From positions 62,001 to 126,000 of the forward strand of contig JAEWRY010000007.1 in NCBI GenBank assembly GCA_023459875.1: a stretch of DNA of 64,000 nucleotides, given 5' to 3'. The first letter of the stretch is position 1, and each line of letters starts with the position of its first letter. The position numbers and the translations under genes were made by a program. Of this stretch, positions 17,787-26,712 are shown piece by piece. Source of the stretch: Bacillota bacterium. Its GTDB lineage: Bacteria > Bacillota > Clostridia > Oscillospirales > Oscillospiraceae. The notes under the pieces were generated by a model. It worked only from the letters and a program-made list of their open reading frames with translations, did no database searches and was not told the origin of the DNA.

Positions 17787-20261
17787 TTATTTTAATTTTT
17801 CCGCCAATTTGGCGCGGCGGTCAATGTCCAGCTTCTGAAAAACCGCGCGCAGATGAAACCGGACCGTGTTTTCGGACACCATCAGCTTTTTCGCAATCTC
17901 GCTGTTTCGGAGCCCCTCTGCCGCCAACATCGCCACTTCGCGCTCCCGAAGGGTAAGGCTGCCCGGGAGCTCGTCTGTTGAAATTGCCTCATACAGCGCG
18001 GTGAATCCACTCAGAAACCGTTCTTTGATCTCAATAAAGCGTACCGCCAATTCGGGATAGCGGTCCTTTACCAGCCTTTCCGGCAGGCCCTGCAGGAGCC
18101 AGTAATGAACCGCAAAGAGGTAAACAAAGCCGTCGGGAAGGGCTCTGTTCGCGGCGTGATCCAAAAGCTCCAGCGCGCGCCCTCTGTTGCCCAGAGAAAT
18201 ATGTCCGATGGCGGCAAGCAGGGAAAAAACCGTATCCATAAAAACATCGGTGGGACTGAGGCTTTCTAATTCCGCTTCCGCAATTCCCGCCAGAAGCGTA
18301 TAATCTTTTTCATGCGTAAGGTAGCTCAGCCGGACAAAAAGCGCGTTTCGCCGCATTCCCGGAAGGATCTTCTCCGATGTGTCGCCCGTTTTCAGCCAGC
18401 CGGCAATCTCTGACTGATGCTTCAGTTCACTCAGCAGCAAGGCGCGCATGATATCCACCGTTGACCTGAGCACGAAATAATTCTGCCCCTGGCTGCTCGC
18501 GGCCTTCTCCATGGAATCGATGGCATTCTGCCAGCCGGCCGTGTCGGATTTTTCCACCGCGATCTCTGCCAGCTGCAGCGCGGAACCGAGCTGCACCATC
18601 CCCTGCCGCTTTTTCCCGGCAATGTGGCAAGCCTTATAGGCCAGGATCTTTGCCTCATTGAGGTCGCCCCGGTAGTGGGCCAGTTCGGTGCGGAAGAGCA
18701 GGTCGGCCCCGGCCCCGTGCCCCCCCGTCAAGCGGGAATACAGCGTGATGAATTCCTCCAGCGCATCCGCCTCCCGATCAGCCTGGCCAGGTTTGCTGTG
18801 AAAGACAGATAAAGTTGAATGATTCCCAAAACACCAGGGAGAGGAAGGCAAAATGACCCGGGAACAGGTTCCTCCTAAAAAAACGGCGGCCTTTCTCACC
18901 AGCTTATTCATCCTGTCCAGATCGGGCAGCCGCCGCCAGGAATGGAGTAACAGCCATTCTCCGCGCAGCGAGGTATGCAGCTCGTCCGATTCTTCCAGCA
19001 TCCTGCGCAGTTCCTTCATCAGGACGTCAAATTCACTGCTCAATCCCGCATTCAAAAGCGCCCAGGCAACGCAAAGCATCGGGAGCAGATTTATCTTTTT
19101 TATTTCCGCCGGACAATTGCGGGCAATATCCAGGGTCAACGTGTAAATCGGTTGTTTTACCAGGTTTTCCTGCAACGCTTTGGAATAGTCCAAGGATAAA
19201 ATTCTTTCGTAGTCTTTGATCTGGGCATAGAATTCAAGCGCTTCCTTGATTTTTCCTTCCCCGCGGCACAAATCCCCTGCGCTCTGCAGGCAATCGCGTT
19301 CAAAGACAGGCCCGCGTTCTTTTCTCTTGCAGGCTAAAAGCTCGGACAAAACGGCGTGCAGCTCGTATCGCCGTCCAGCTACCTCGTAACGGATAAAGGG
19401 GCTGCTTAAAGCTTTCTGCGCGTAATCCGGCAGCTTGTCGCAGCCTAAAATGGCGCATGCCTGCGACGACGTCAGTATTGCAAAGGGCGATGCGCGCAAA
19501 AGAAAGGTCTGCTGTTCTTCGGAAAGCTTATCCCATACAAGATGCTCCATCAGAACAAGAAGCTCATCGGTATCCGAGAGTGTTCCCGTTTCCTTGTAAG
19601 CGCGCATCTGCAAATAAACCGCTATCATCCAGCCTTCGGTAAAGCGCTCTACGCTCTCCGCCTGCTCCGGGGTAATCTTCACTCCTGAGAGGGAGTAATA
19701 ACGCAGGATATCCTCCGCGTCCAGACGCAGATCGGCGGCAGTAATGTGGAGAACCCCTCGGCCTGAAATAGCGGTGCGCAAATTGCGTTTCATGATCTGG
19801 GTGATGAAGATAATATGTAGCTGCTTTCCGCCGTGTTCAATCATCGCATTCAGAAATGACGCGGGAACACCATCGGGAAGCACTTGAAAATTATCCATTA
19901 TAAAATAAGTTTCTTTGCTGCAATCAAGCGCCCGTATTGCGTCCGCCGTCTCTCCCGCGTTGGCGGCGTTGGGCAGCCCGATTCTGGAAAGTCTCTGTTC
20001 GGTCATGCTGTCTATTTTATTGAGTTCCTGGCAGAACCGCCGGTAACTCGCGCTGGGTGATTCATCAACAATAGTAAACCAACAAACAGTCGCGGTCCGC
20101 GGTATCCTTTCTTCCATAAAATCACGTATGGCTGTCGTCTTTCCATATCCAGACGGAGCCTCCATCACTGTGGCAGGCGCTGTTCGAAGGGCTTCCAATT
20201 TCCGGATCAACCGGTCGGAATAATAATGGGGCTCGTTCCCGGCGCTCTTCCTTGGCTTCAT
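17787..20261 (-). CDS. MalT-like LuxR family transcriptional regulator (STAND ATPase)
   Basis: An 824-residue signal-dependent regulator. An N-terminal NTPase with Walker A APSGYGKTT (35-43) is followed by a long helical TPR-like sensor region and a C-terminal LuxR helix-turn-helix (LTLREREVAMLAAEGLRNSE and a following SENTVRFHL recognition helix). This is the MalT layout: ligand and ATP binding drive oligomerisation and DNA binding. I start at the ATG at 20261 with GAGAGG nine bases upstream, rather than 20285. It is divergent from the SLH-BsuPI gene (255 bp), which is a likely target. Confidence 0.9.
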   Translation of the reverse strand: MKPRKSAGNEPHYYSDRLIRKLEALRTAPATVMEAPSGYGKTTAIRDFMEERIPRTATVCWFTIVDESPSASYRRFCQELNKIDSMTEQRLSRIGLPNAANAGETADAIRALDCSKETYFIMDNFQVLPDGVPASFLNAMIEHGGKQLHIIFITQIMKRNLRTAISGRGVLHITAADLRLDAEDILRYYSLSGVKITPEQAESVERFTEGWMIAVYLQMRAYKETGTLSDTDELLVLMEHLVWDKLSEEQQTFLLRASPFAILTSSQACAILGCDKLPDYAQKALSSPFIRYEVAGRRYELHAVLSELLACKRKERGPVFERDCLQSAGDLCRGEGKIKEALEFYAQIKDYERILSLDYSKALQENLVKQPIYTLTLDIARNCPAEIKKINLLPMLCVAWALLNAGLSSEFDVLMKELRRMLEESDELHTSLRGEWLLLHSWRRLPDLDRMNKLVRKAAVFLGGTCSRVILPSSPWCFGNHSTLSVFHSKPGQADREADALEEFITLYSRLTGGHGAGADLLFRTELAHYRGDLNEAKILAYKACHIAGKKRQGMVQLGSALQLAEIAVEKSDTAGWQNAIDSMEKAASSQGQNYFVLRSTVDIMRALLLSELKHQSEIAGWLKTGDTSEKILPGMRRNALFVRLSYLTHEKDYTLLAGIAEAELESLSPTDVFMDTVFSLLAAIGHISLGNRGRALELLDHAANRALPDGFVYLFAVHYWLLQGLPERLVKDRYPELAVRFIEIKERFLSGFTALYEAISTDELPGSLTLREREVAMLAAEGLRNSEIAKKLMVSENTVRFHLRAVFQKLDIDRRAKLAEKLK

Positions 20262-20515
20262 ACTGTAATTCCTCTCACATGACATACTCCGATTGTATGA
20301 TATAGCAAATTAATCCATTTCGATTATATACCATAGGTAAGCATAATGTAAACAAATAATAATGTGAACAAACTGTTAAGCATGGATAAGGCCACATATT
20401 TCCCAGATTCGCTGATTTTTGCGGACATTTCATCTTAAGTAAATAAGGAACAATACCAAATTGAATTCGTCAAAATAAACGCAAGCAGCTTGAAATTGTA
20501 TGTGGAGGAGATAAA

Positions 20516-21550
20516 ATGAAGCGGTTGGGAAAACTGCTCTTATCTGTCACGATGGCAGCTATAATCTTTGCATTGGTTCCGGTGGAAGCTCTTGCCGTTC
20601 CGGAACAGGCGGATCTGATTTCAGCGATAAGTTACAAGGACGTTGAAGGCAGCTGGTTTGAAACATGGGCCTTGAAGTACGGTTACCCTGACGTATTCTC
20701 AAGCGGCGACGGCTGCTTCCATCCGGAAATAGGCATTACACGCATGGAGTTTGTCCGCATGCTTCACGAGGCGCTTGATATCAACATCAATTATTTCGCG
20801 CCGACCGACATCGGCGATTACTATCATGACGTGGCAAACAGCGCCGAAGGCGCAAACGCGCTGTATGACCTGGCGGTCTGCGGCATTGTCGATGATAAAG
20901 ACAGTTTCCGCCCTACCGAAGTGCTGGAGCGCGGAGATATGATCCATTATATCATGAACGCCTTCTACCATTTTACGGGCAATGATTATGCCCTGCCGGA
21001 TATCGCGCTGCCCCCCTTCGCGGACGACGCTGAGATTGCGGAAACAGTACGGACTGATGTGAGCCGCTCGTCCGTTCTCGGGCTGGTGAACGGCAGGGAC
21101 AATCACATGGTATGCGCCGCTGCCGGAGCCACGCGCGCGGAAGCCGTCACTGTGGCAGGCAGGCTCGCGGGACTTCTGGAAAACTACAAGTCCAATGTTG
21201 TTGTCAAAACTTCGGCAACGGAATCGGACGGGACACTGCGTCTGACGCTTTCCATCCTGAATCATACTGAAAAAACCGTTACCATAAATCATATGAGCGG
21301 ACAATATTTTGATTTCGTAATTCTGGATAAAAGCGGCGCCAAGCTCTACCGTTGGTCGGACGGCATGTTTTTTACTGATGCGCTCACCTCGACTGAAATT
21401 GCTCCCGGTGGGGAAACCGTATATTCTGCCGTGATCGATGGGGAAACTTATGCGCTGATAAAAGACAGGATTGAAACAATAAAGGCTTATATAACCGGTA
21501 CCTCAGGGACCTTTACAATTGAATCTGACGGATATTTTGTAGCTTTTTAA
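20516..21550 (+). CDS. Secreted SLH-domain protein with C-terminal BsuPI-like domain
   Basis: A 344-residue exported protein. The signal peptide ends near ALA at 27. Three SLH segments cover about 35-225 (SYKDVEGSWFETWALKYGYP, YYHDVANSAEGANALYDLAV, NGRDNHMVCAAAGATRAEA). The C-terminal 110 residues fit the BsuPI fold: LRLTLSILNHTEKTVTI, GQYFDFVILDKSGAKLYRWS and IAPGGETVYS. BsuPI was first described as a proteinase inhibitor, but as a module it is simply an immunoglobulin-like domain common on surface proteins. GGAGG precedes the ATG. It lies between two MalT-like regulators. Confidence 0.85.
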   Translation: MKRLGKLLLSVTMAAIIFALVPVEALAVPEQADLISAISYKDVEGSWFETWALKYGYPDVFSSGDGCFHPEIGITRMEFVRMLHEALDININYFAPTDIGDYYHDVANSAEGANALYDLAVCGIVDDKDSFRPTEVLERGDMIHYIMNAFYHFTGNDYALPDIALPPFADDAEIAETVRTDVSRSSVLGLVNGRDNHMVCAAAGATRAEAVTVAGRLAGLLENYKSNVVVKTSATESDGTLRLTLSILNHTEKTVTINHMSGQYFDFVILDKSGAKLYRWSDGMFFTDALTSTEIAPGGETVYSAVIDGETYALIKDRIETIKAYITGTSGTFTIESDGYFVAF

Positions 21551-21563
21551 TTTAGAAAACGAG

Positions 21564-21606
21564 AATGGGCCTGTGAATCTATTAAGATTTACAGGCCCTT
21601 TAAGTT
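21564..21606 (+). terminator. Intrinsic terminator of the SLH-BsuPI gene
   Basis: GGGCCTGTGAATCT pairs with AGATTTACAGGCCC (with one G-U pair) around a short loop and is followed by TTTAAGTT. Confidence 0.85.
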
Positions 21607-21745
21607 AAATAAAAAATAACAAGAATTCTCTTTCAATTTCCAATATTTAGTAGTATAATGCTGCATTAGGTAGAATAGTGTCTCTTCCGTTTCCAGACCT
21701 CTTCTCCGACCCGATCAGGCTGAGAGACAGAAAGAAGGTGACGCT

Positions 21746-24226
21746 TTGAAAAAGCAGATGTTGCTTCGAAGAAAGCGGGTCGAATCAGCCCTTGAAAATA
21801 TTTTCAGCTATCCGCTTACCATCGTGGAGGCTCCCATGGGATTTGGAAAAACCACAGCCGTCAGGGAGTATCTGACGAAAAAGGGCACCCCCACACTTTG
21901 GCTTACTTTCCCTTCTTCGGAAAATGCGGTCTCATATTTTTGGGACAGTATTTCCCGGGGGGCAGAAAAACTGAATCCGGATGCCGGAATACAACTTGAA
22001 CATCTCGGTTTCCCTTCCGACACTTTCAGCACATCGAAGCTTTTCTCCATTCTAGATGACTTAAACATTGAAGAAAAAACGACTTTGGTTATGGATGATT
22101 ATCATCTTGTAAAGGGAACGCAAATCGGCAGTCTCTTGATTCAGATCGCGAAAAATAAGCCCCGCAATCTGTCTGTTGTAATTATCACACGGGATTTGAC
22201 CTATCTGGAGTTTATAGAGCTCTTCTCTAAGGGGCTTTGCCAAATTATATCTCAGAATACGATCCGGTTTACGGATGAGGAAATAAGGGATTACTGCGCA
22301 GTTGCAGGCTGCATGCCTTCCGAGGGAGACTTGAAGAAAATCTGCGAATATGCCGAAGGCTGGATCTCAATGGTCTATCTCATTCTGGTTGGACTTCAGA
22401 ATGGCATTCCGGTCGGTATGAACGTCCTGATTGATGATTTGGTGGATCATGCACTTTATAGTATTTATGATGAACCGATCCGCCGGTTTTTGCTTCAGCT
22501 CTCGGTTTTGGACAGCTTTTCGGCGCAGCAGGCTTTGTTCGTAACCGGAGAAGCGGGAACCAGAGAACTCCTCAAAATGCTGCGCAGGGAAAACGCCTTT
22601 CTCTCCTTTGAAGACGCCACCGGTATTTATAAAATTCCTACCATTTTGCTGGACTTTCTGCGCAGACGGCAGACGGACAGTTTTGAATTGCCGGAGATAT
22701 GCCGCAAAGCAGGCGAATGGTATTTGCTTCAGAAGGATTTTATCAAGGCGTATGAATTCTTGCACTGTGCGTCCGAAACCGAGCGGATTCTGTCCTTGCT
22801 GAACGATGAGGGCACGATAGCAAATTCGCACGTAAAATTCAAAGGTTATGGGGAAATGTTCGCGTCCGCTCCCAGAGAGGTCCTGTATCGGTACCCATAC
22901 GCTTATCTTCAATATATAAGCACTCTGTTTCTCAGCGGAGACGCTTTGCGTATTAAAACCGGCATAAAACTTCTTTATGAACTCAGATCATATTACAAGA
23001 AATCTGAAAGTACTTACGCAGGAGACAAAAATCTGGTTTTGGGAGAAACGAGCGCGGTACATGTTCTTGCTTCCTTTAACAATGCAGAAAAGATGGTGAC
23101 CTGCTGCCAAAAAGCAATCGGACTGTTGGGTGGCAATAGTTCCTGTCTGTTCACCCGGAAAATCGAATTCACCTACGGGTCCCCGTCTTTTCTATTTTGC
23201 TATTATAGTGAACCGGGAAAACTGAAGGATACGGCGGAAATCATATCCGCCGGCTTCCCCAATTTTTCTTTGCTCTCCGACGGATGCGGAGCAGGCTGCG
23301 AATACATCGCGCTTTCCGAATATGCGCTGGAAACCGGCGCCTGGGAAGCGGCCGAGCTCAATGCTCTGAAAGCATTTTATACAGCAAAGGAAAAAGAACA
23401 GACCGGTATCTGGATCTGCGCGATTTTTGTCCTTCTGCGGCTGTACCTTCTCCAAAGCAGGATCGCGGAGGGAAGGGAGCTGCTTAAAAAGCTGCGGACG
23501 GATCTTGAAGCGCAAAACACCCCTGTATACAACGCAACGCTGGAACTGGTGGAAGGGTATATTTTCAGCTGTTTTGGGTTGGTGGACAGAATCCCTCGGC
23601 AGTTGGGGTGCAACAAGGCACTCCCGGCAGATTCTCCCCATCAAAGCCTTGCGTACCGGAAAATTGTATATGCCAAAACGGTATTGTTGGCAAAAAACTA
23701 TATCGAGCTGGAAATGCTCAGCGCATCTTTTGATTCGCCTGGTTCCCCATACACTCATTTGCTTGGGCTTCTCCACAACCAAATTTTAAATTCGATTGCA
23801 AAATACCATTTATATGGATTGGCTGAAGGGTGCGCGTCTCTGAAAAAGGCCCTCGAGATAGGGCGTTCGGACCATATCATTCTTACGTTCGCGGAGTACG
23901 CAGGCAGTATTCATAGTATGATGCAGTCAATTATTGAAAAGGAACGAGACCAGGCCGATGACTATATCAAAGAAGTTTTTAAAAGCTGCGAACAATACAT
24001 TAAAAATTTAAAGAAAAACATGAGGAACGGGTACTCTTTATCGGGCAGGGAGCTCGAAATTCTGGTTCTCGCCTCAGAAGGTCTTACAAGGGGAGAAATT
24101 GCAAATCGTCTTTGCGTATCTTCCGGTACCGTCCAAACCCATCTTCATAATATTTATCGAAAACTTGGTGTAAGCGGGAAGGCGGCTGCCATCAAAAAAG
24201 CCCTTAACCTGAAAATATTTGACTGA
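21746..24226 (+). CDS. Second MalT-like LuxR family transcriptional regulator
   Basis: An 826-residue STAND regulator with Walker A APMGFGKTT (29-37), TTLVMDDYHLV as Walker B (about 112), a long helical sensor region and a C-terminal LuxR domain (LSGRELEILVLASEGLTRGE, then SSGTVQTHLHNIYRKLGV). It is a diverged paralogue of the 17787-20261 gene on the opposite strand. Start is TTG with GAAGGTG upstream. Sensor regions are much more divergent than the ends, so the two proteins probably sense different ligands. Confidence 0.9.
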   Translation: MKKQMLLRRKRVESALENIFSYPLTIVEAPMGFGKTTAVREYLTKKGTPTLWLTFPSSENAVSYFWDSISRGAEKLNPDAGIQLEHLGFPSDTFSTSKLFSILDDLNIEEKTTLVMDDYHLVKGTQIGSLLIQIAKNKPRNLSVVIITRDLTYLEFIELFSKGLCQIISQNTIRFTDEEIRDYCAVAGCMPSEGDLKKICEYAEGWISMVYLILVGLQNGIPVGMNVLIDDLVDHALYSIYDEPIRRFLLQLSVLDSFSAQQALFVTGEAGTRELLKMLRRENAFLSFEDATGIYKIPTILLDFLRRRQTDSFELPEICRKAGEWYLLQKDFIKAYEFLHCASETERILSLLNDEGTIANSHVKFKGYGEMFASAPREVLYRYPYAYLQYISTLFLSGDALRIKTGIKLLYELRSYYKKSESTYAGDKNLVLGETSAVHVLASFNNAEKMVTCCQKAIGLLGGNSSCLFTRKIEFTYGSPSFLFCYYSEPGKLKDTAEIISAGFPNFSLLSDGCGAGCEYIALSEYALETGAWEAAELNALKAFYTAKEKEQTGIWICAIFVLLRLYLLQSRIAEGRELLKKLRTDLEAQNTPVYNATLELVEGYIFSCFGLVDRIPRQLGCNKALPADSPHQSLAYRKIVYAKTVLLAKNYIELEMLSASFDSPGSPYTHLLGLLHNQILNSIAKYHLYGLAEGCASLKKALEIGRSDHIILTFAEYAGSIHSMMQSIIEKERDQADDYIKEVFKSCEQYIKNLKKNMRNGYSLSGRELEILVLASEGLTRGEIANRLCVSSGTVQTHLHNIYRKLGVSGKAAAIKKALNLKIFD

Positions 24227-24553
24227 TTTCCCCAAAAATATACCGTTTGGTAGATAGTCAAGAGGAAAATTATCTCTATACTATTAATAGGATAATTTTA
24301 CCATATTTGGAGGGATTCTAATATTTTGTCAGAAAAGGAGGCACCGGTCAACCCGAAAAGGATCTATTCTTTACATCGCCCTGCAATCATCGCTTCAGCC
24401 CGTTTAACCTTATTATTTCCCCTCCCTCCCGGCAGAAAACCGGTCCGGTTGGCTCCCCCCATAGATAATTAAGATTCCAGCGCTCCTGTGTTGGTTGACG
24501 CTCAAGCCAGTGCAAGCGATGTCATTACTTTGAAAAGCGGAAGTGATATTATA
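24227..24553. other. Intergenic region, 327 bases
   Basis: A 9-bp inverted repeat AAAATTATC/GATAATTTT (24266-24299) could end the LuxR transcript. The rest holds a weak 46-codon TTG frame (24326-24466) behind a GGAGGG, which I do not consider a convincing gene. Nothing else was recognised. Confidence 0.4.
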
Positions 24554-25090
24554 ATGTCGGGAAAAGAAAAAACCTGTACCATCATCGGAATGCGTCCCTG
24601 CAAGCTGCCTGGTAACCTCGATTATTCAAGTCTCGTGGGTAAAATTGATTTTGAACTTCGCAGAAGTATCTTTTTGGGCTACAGGATCTTTCGGACCGGA
24701 ATGGCTATGGGTACAGATATATGGTCGGCGGAGTTGGTCTTAAAGCTAAGAAAAGAATTTCCTGGTATACGTCTTTGCTGCTGCCTGCCATGCGAAACGC
24801 AGGCGGAACGTTGGCCAAACGTCTGGCGTGAAAAGTACTTTGACACGCTCGCTGAGTCTGACGACGTCATATACCTGCAGACGCAGTATTCTGCAGGATG
24901 TATGCAAAGGCGTAACCATTATATGATAGACGGTTCAACCCGTCTGATTACCGTCTACGACGGGACAAGCGGAGGAGAGGCGGCACAGACCATCCAGTAT
25001 GCAAGAGAGCTGAAAATGGATACCGTTCTTCTCAATCCGTCGGACTTTACGAGGGAGAAGGATTACCCGGCATGCTTTCTTAAGAGATAA
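24554..25090 (+). CDS. SLOG family protein (YpsA/DUF1273-like)
   Basis: A 178-residue Rossmann-like protein. The motifs CTIIGMRPCKLP at the N-terminus, IFRTGMAMGTDIWSAELVL (about residue 52), RLCCCLPCETQAERWP and YDGTSGGEAAQTI match the DUF1273/SLOG superfamily, which bind nucleotides or nucleotide-derived ligands. The start is placed at 24554, the first ATG that begins the domain; an upstream TTG frame adds 22 residues without family character. A terminator follows. The exact ligand and function are unknown. Confidence 0.8.
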   Translation: MSGKEKTCTIIGMRPCKLPGNLDYSSLVGKIDFELRRSIFLGYRIFRTGMAMGTDIWSAELVLKLRKEFPGIRLCCCLPCETQAERWPNVWREKYFDTLAESDDVIYLQTQYSAGCMQRRNHYMIDGSTRLITVYDGTSGGEAAQTIQYARELKMDTVLLNPSDFTREKDYPACFLKR

Positions 25091-25098
25091 CCTTTGGT

Positions 25099-25146
25099 AA
25101 ACATCAAGGGCATCGCTTTTCTAAAAAGCGATGCCCTTGATGTTTT
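25099..25146. terminator. Bidirectional terminator
   Basis: A near-perfect 22-bp stem (AAACATCAAGGGCATCGC and its complement) with T runs on both strands sits between the converging SLOG gene and the small membrane protein gene. Confidence 0.92.
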
Positions 25147-25148
25147 GT

Positions 25149-25388
25149 TTATCTTCGTTTTAGCAGCACGGGGATGAAAAGAATGGCGGAAATCAGAATG
25201 CTTAAGAGCGCTGTAGATACAAGAACATCCCCAAGCAGGATTGAAAAATTGGCAAACGCTATCTTTTCGATGACAAACTTTATTGAGTAAATGATAAGCT
25301 GAAGAACAAACAAAGATGCAAAAACAATTGCATATCCTATTACAATAAATTTGATCTTATTCCATAGGCTGTTTTTCAATCGTTTCAC
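25149..25388 (-). CDS. Small two-helix membrane protein
   Basis: A 79-residue hydrophobic protein with two long transmembrane segments (about 12-40 and 45-75) and positively charged ends (MKRLKNSLWNK at the start, LLKRR at the end). The start is GTG with only a weak upstream GGG. The strong shared terminator just downstream supports a real transcript. No family was recognised. Confidence 0.5.
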   Translation of the reverse strand: MKRLKNSLWNKIKFIVIGYAIVFASLFVLQLIIYSIKFVIEKIAFANFSILLGDVLVSTALLSILISAILFIPVLLKRR

Positions 25389-25446
25389 CCCGGTTTTGAT
25401 TTTTAATCAATTATACTTCGCCTCGCGCCGAATAGTCAACGGCCAA

Positions 25447-25486
25447 TAAAAATCCAGTGTGCGTCATACCGGCGCACACTGGAAAA
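25447..25486 (-). terminator. Intrinsic terminator of the GGDEF gene
   Basis: CCAGTGTGCG pairs with CGCACACTGG; on the minus strand it is followed by ATTTTTATT. It lies 9 bases after the stop codon. Confidence 0.88.
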
Positions 25487-25494
25487 CATAATAA

Positions 25495-26406
25495 TTAAGT
25501 CAAAACCCTGTTCCCGCCCTGGATTTTTGCTTCATACAGTATTTTGTCAATCCGGTTTACGGTCTGATCGGCATTCTCACCCGCTCTGTACTCGCAGACT
25601 CCCATACTGACTGTGATTGCTCTTTTTATTCCGAAGTCTTCCCCCGCAATCACCTGTCTTATTTTCTCCGCGCTGTTTCTGGCAAATTCCAAACCCGTGT
25701 TCATTAAAATGATAATAAACTCTTCTCCGCCCCACCGATAAAAACGGTCCGCTTTTCTTAGCTTTTCCAGCACGAGTTTTGAAATATGCTGGAGGACAAG
25801 ATCGCCGGTTTTATGTCCGAATTGGTCGTTAACGATTTTGAAATGATCAATATCAAAAAACAACAGCGAAAATGCTGCGCCAAGATGCCCAATAAGAGAA
25901 TTCAGATCGTCATCAAATTTTCTTCTGTTGTAAGCCCCCGTTAAAATATCGGTTATGGCCATCTGTTCCAGTTTTGCATTTGCAATTTTCAGTTCTTCAA
26001 TATATTGTTTCTTTTCGGAAATGTTGCGCGTAGTGCCGATATAACCTACAAAAACCCCGTCTTCAATGATGAGGTTGGCGGATACCTCAACCCAAATGAC
26101 GGCTTTATTCTTACAGACAAACTGGACATCATGCAAGACCATTTCGTAGGATTCCCCGCTCATCCTGCTCTGCAAACGGCACGCAATCTGCTCCGCCATA
26201 TATTTTCTGGATCCTTCCACCAGAAAATCGGTGATTCTGCGCCCAATGAGTTCCTGAGGCTCGTATCCGGACATTTCCTTCGAATTCGGACTTGCAAACG
26301 TAAATCTGAATTCTTTATCCAGTTCCCAAATAACGTCTTTAATGTGATCCAAAATATACTTATACCGATTATTCTGCTGGGTCCGAAATCTCTGGCTGTC
26401 CGTCAT
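25495..26406 (-). CDS. PAS-GGDEF diguanylate cyclase
   Basis: A 303-residue cytoplasmic protein predicted to make cyclic di-GMP. A PAS/PAC sensor domain (about 15-130; GYIGTTRNISEKKQYIEEL ends it) is followed by a short coil and a GGDEF domain (145-303). The active site is GGEEF (226-230), and an RKAD inhibitory I-site (217-220) lies five residues before it, so product feedback is likely. There is no transmembrane segment, so the input is cytoplasmic, for example a cofactor in the PAS domain. It is monocistronic. Confidence 0.92.
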   Translation of the reverse strand: MTDSQRFRTQQNNRYKYILDHIKDVIWELDKEFRFTFASPNSKEMSGYEPQELIGRRITDFLVEGSRKYMAEQIACRLQSRMSGESYEMVLHDVQFVCKNKAVIWVEVSANLIIEDGVFVGYIGTTRNISEKKQYIEELKIANAKLEQMAITDILTGAYNRRKFDDDLNSLIGHLGAAFSLLFFDIDHFKIVNDQFGHKTGDLVLQHISKLVLEKLRKADRFYRWGGEEFIIILMNTGLEFARNSAEKIRQVIAGEDFGIKRAITVSMGVCEYRAGENADQTVNRIDKILYEAKIQGGNRVLT

Positions 26407-26712
26407 GTCCCCTCACCGGCCCTCTCAAGAGATAAGCTGGAATTAATACTATATTGTAATTGAAAAAAACACAAAAATCATGAAATTTAGTCACATTTTA
26501 TTTAATTTCAAAATCTTTGTTGAAAATGCCGAATACTCCCGCGTTATTTTTTGACCGATGCGGTATTAATTGGACCATGAGGAGCATTTCATCTCATTTT
26601 TGATGCTGTATTGCCATTAACTTCACAGATTATGCAATTGTCGTTTTTTACATTGAAATACCTTTCATTTTGATTTATAATCCAGGAAAAATAATTGATT
26701 GAGGAACGCATT
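26407..26712. other. AT-rich intergenic region, 306 bases
   Basis: It separates the divergent GGDEF and MFS genes. Apart from the MFS promoter at 26653-26681, nothing specific was recognised. Confidence 0.5.
26653..26681 (+). promoter_or_regulatory. Sigma-A-like promoter of the MFS gene
   Basis: TTGAAA, 17-base spacer and TATAAT, 32 bases upstream of the chosen ATG. Confidence 0.65.

Noticed and set aside
24326..24466. 46-codon TTG frame behind GGAGGG
   Set aside because: The peptide has no motif, is basic/Pro-rich at its end, and the spacing to the start is long.
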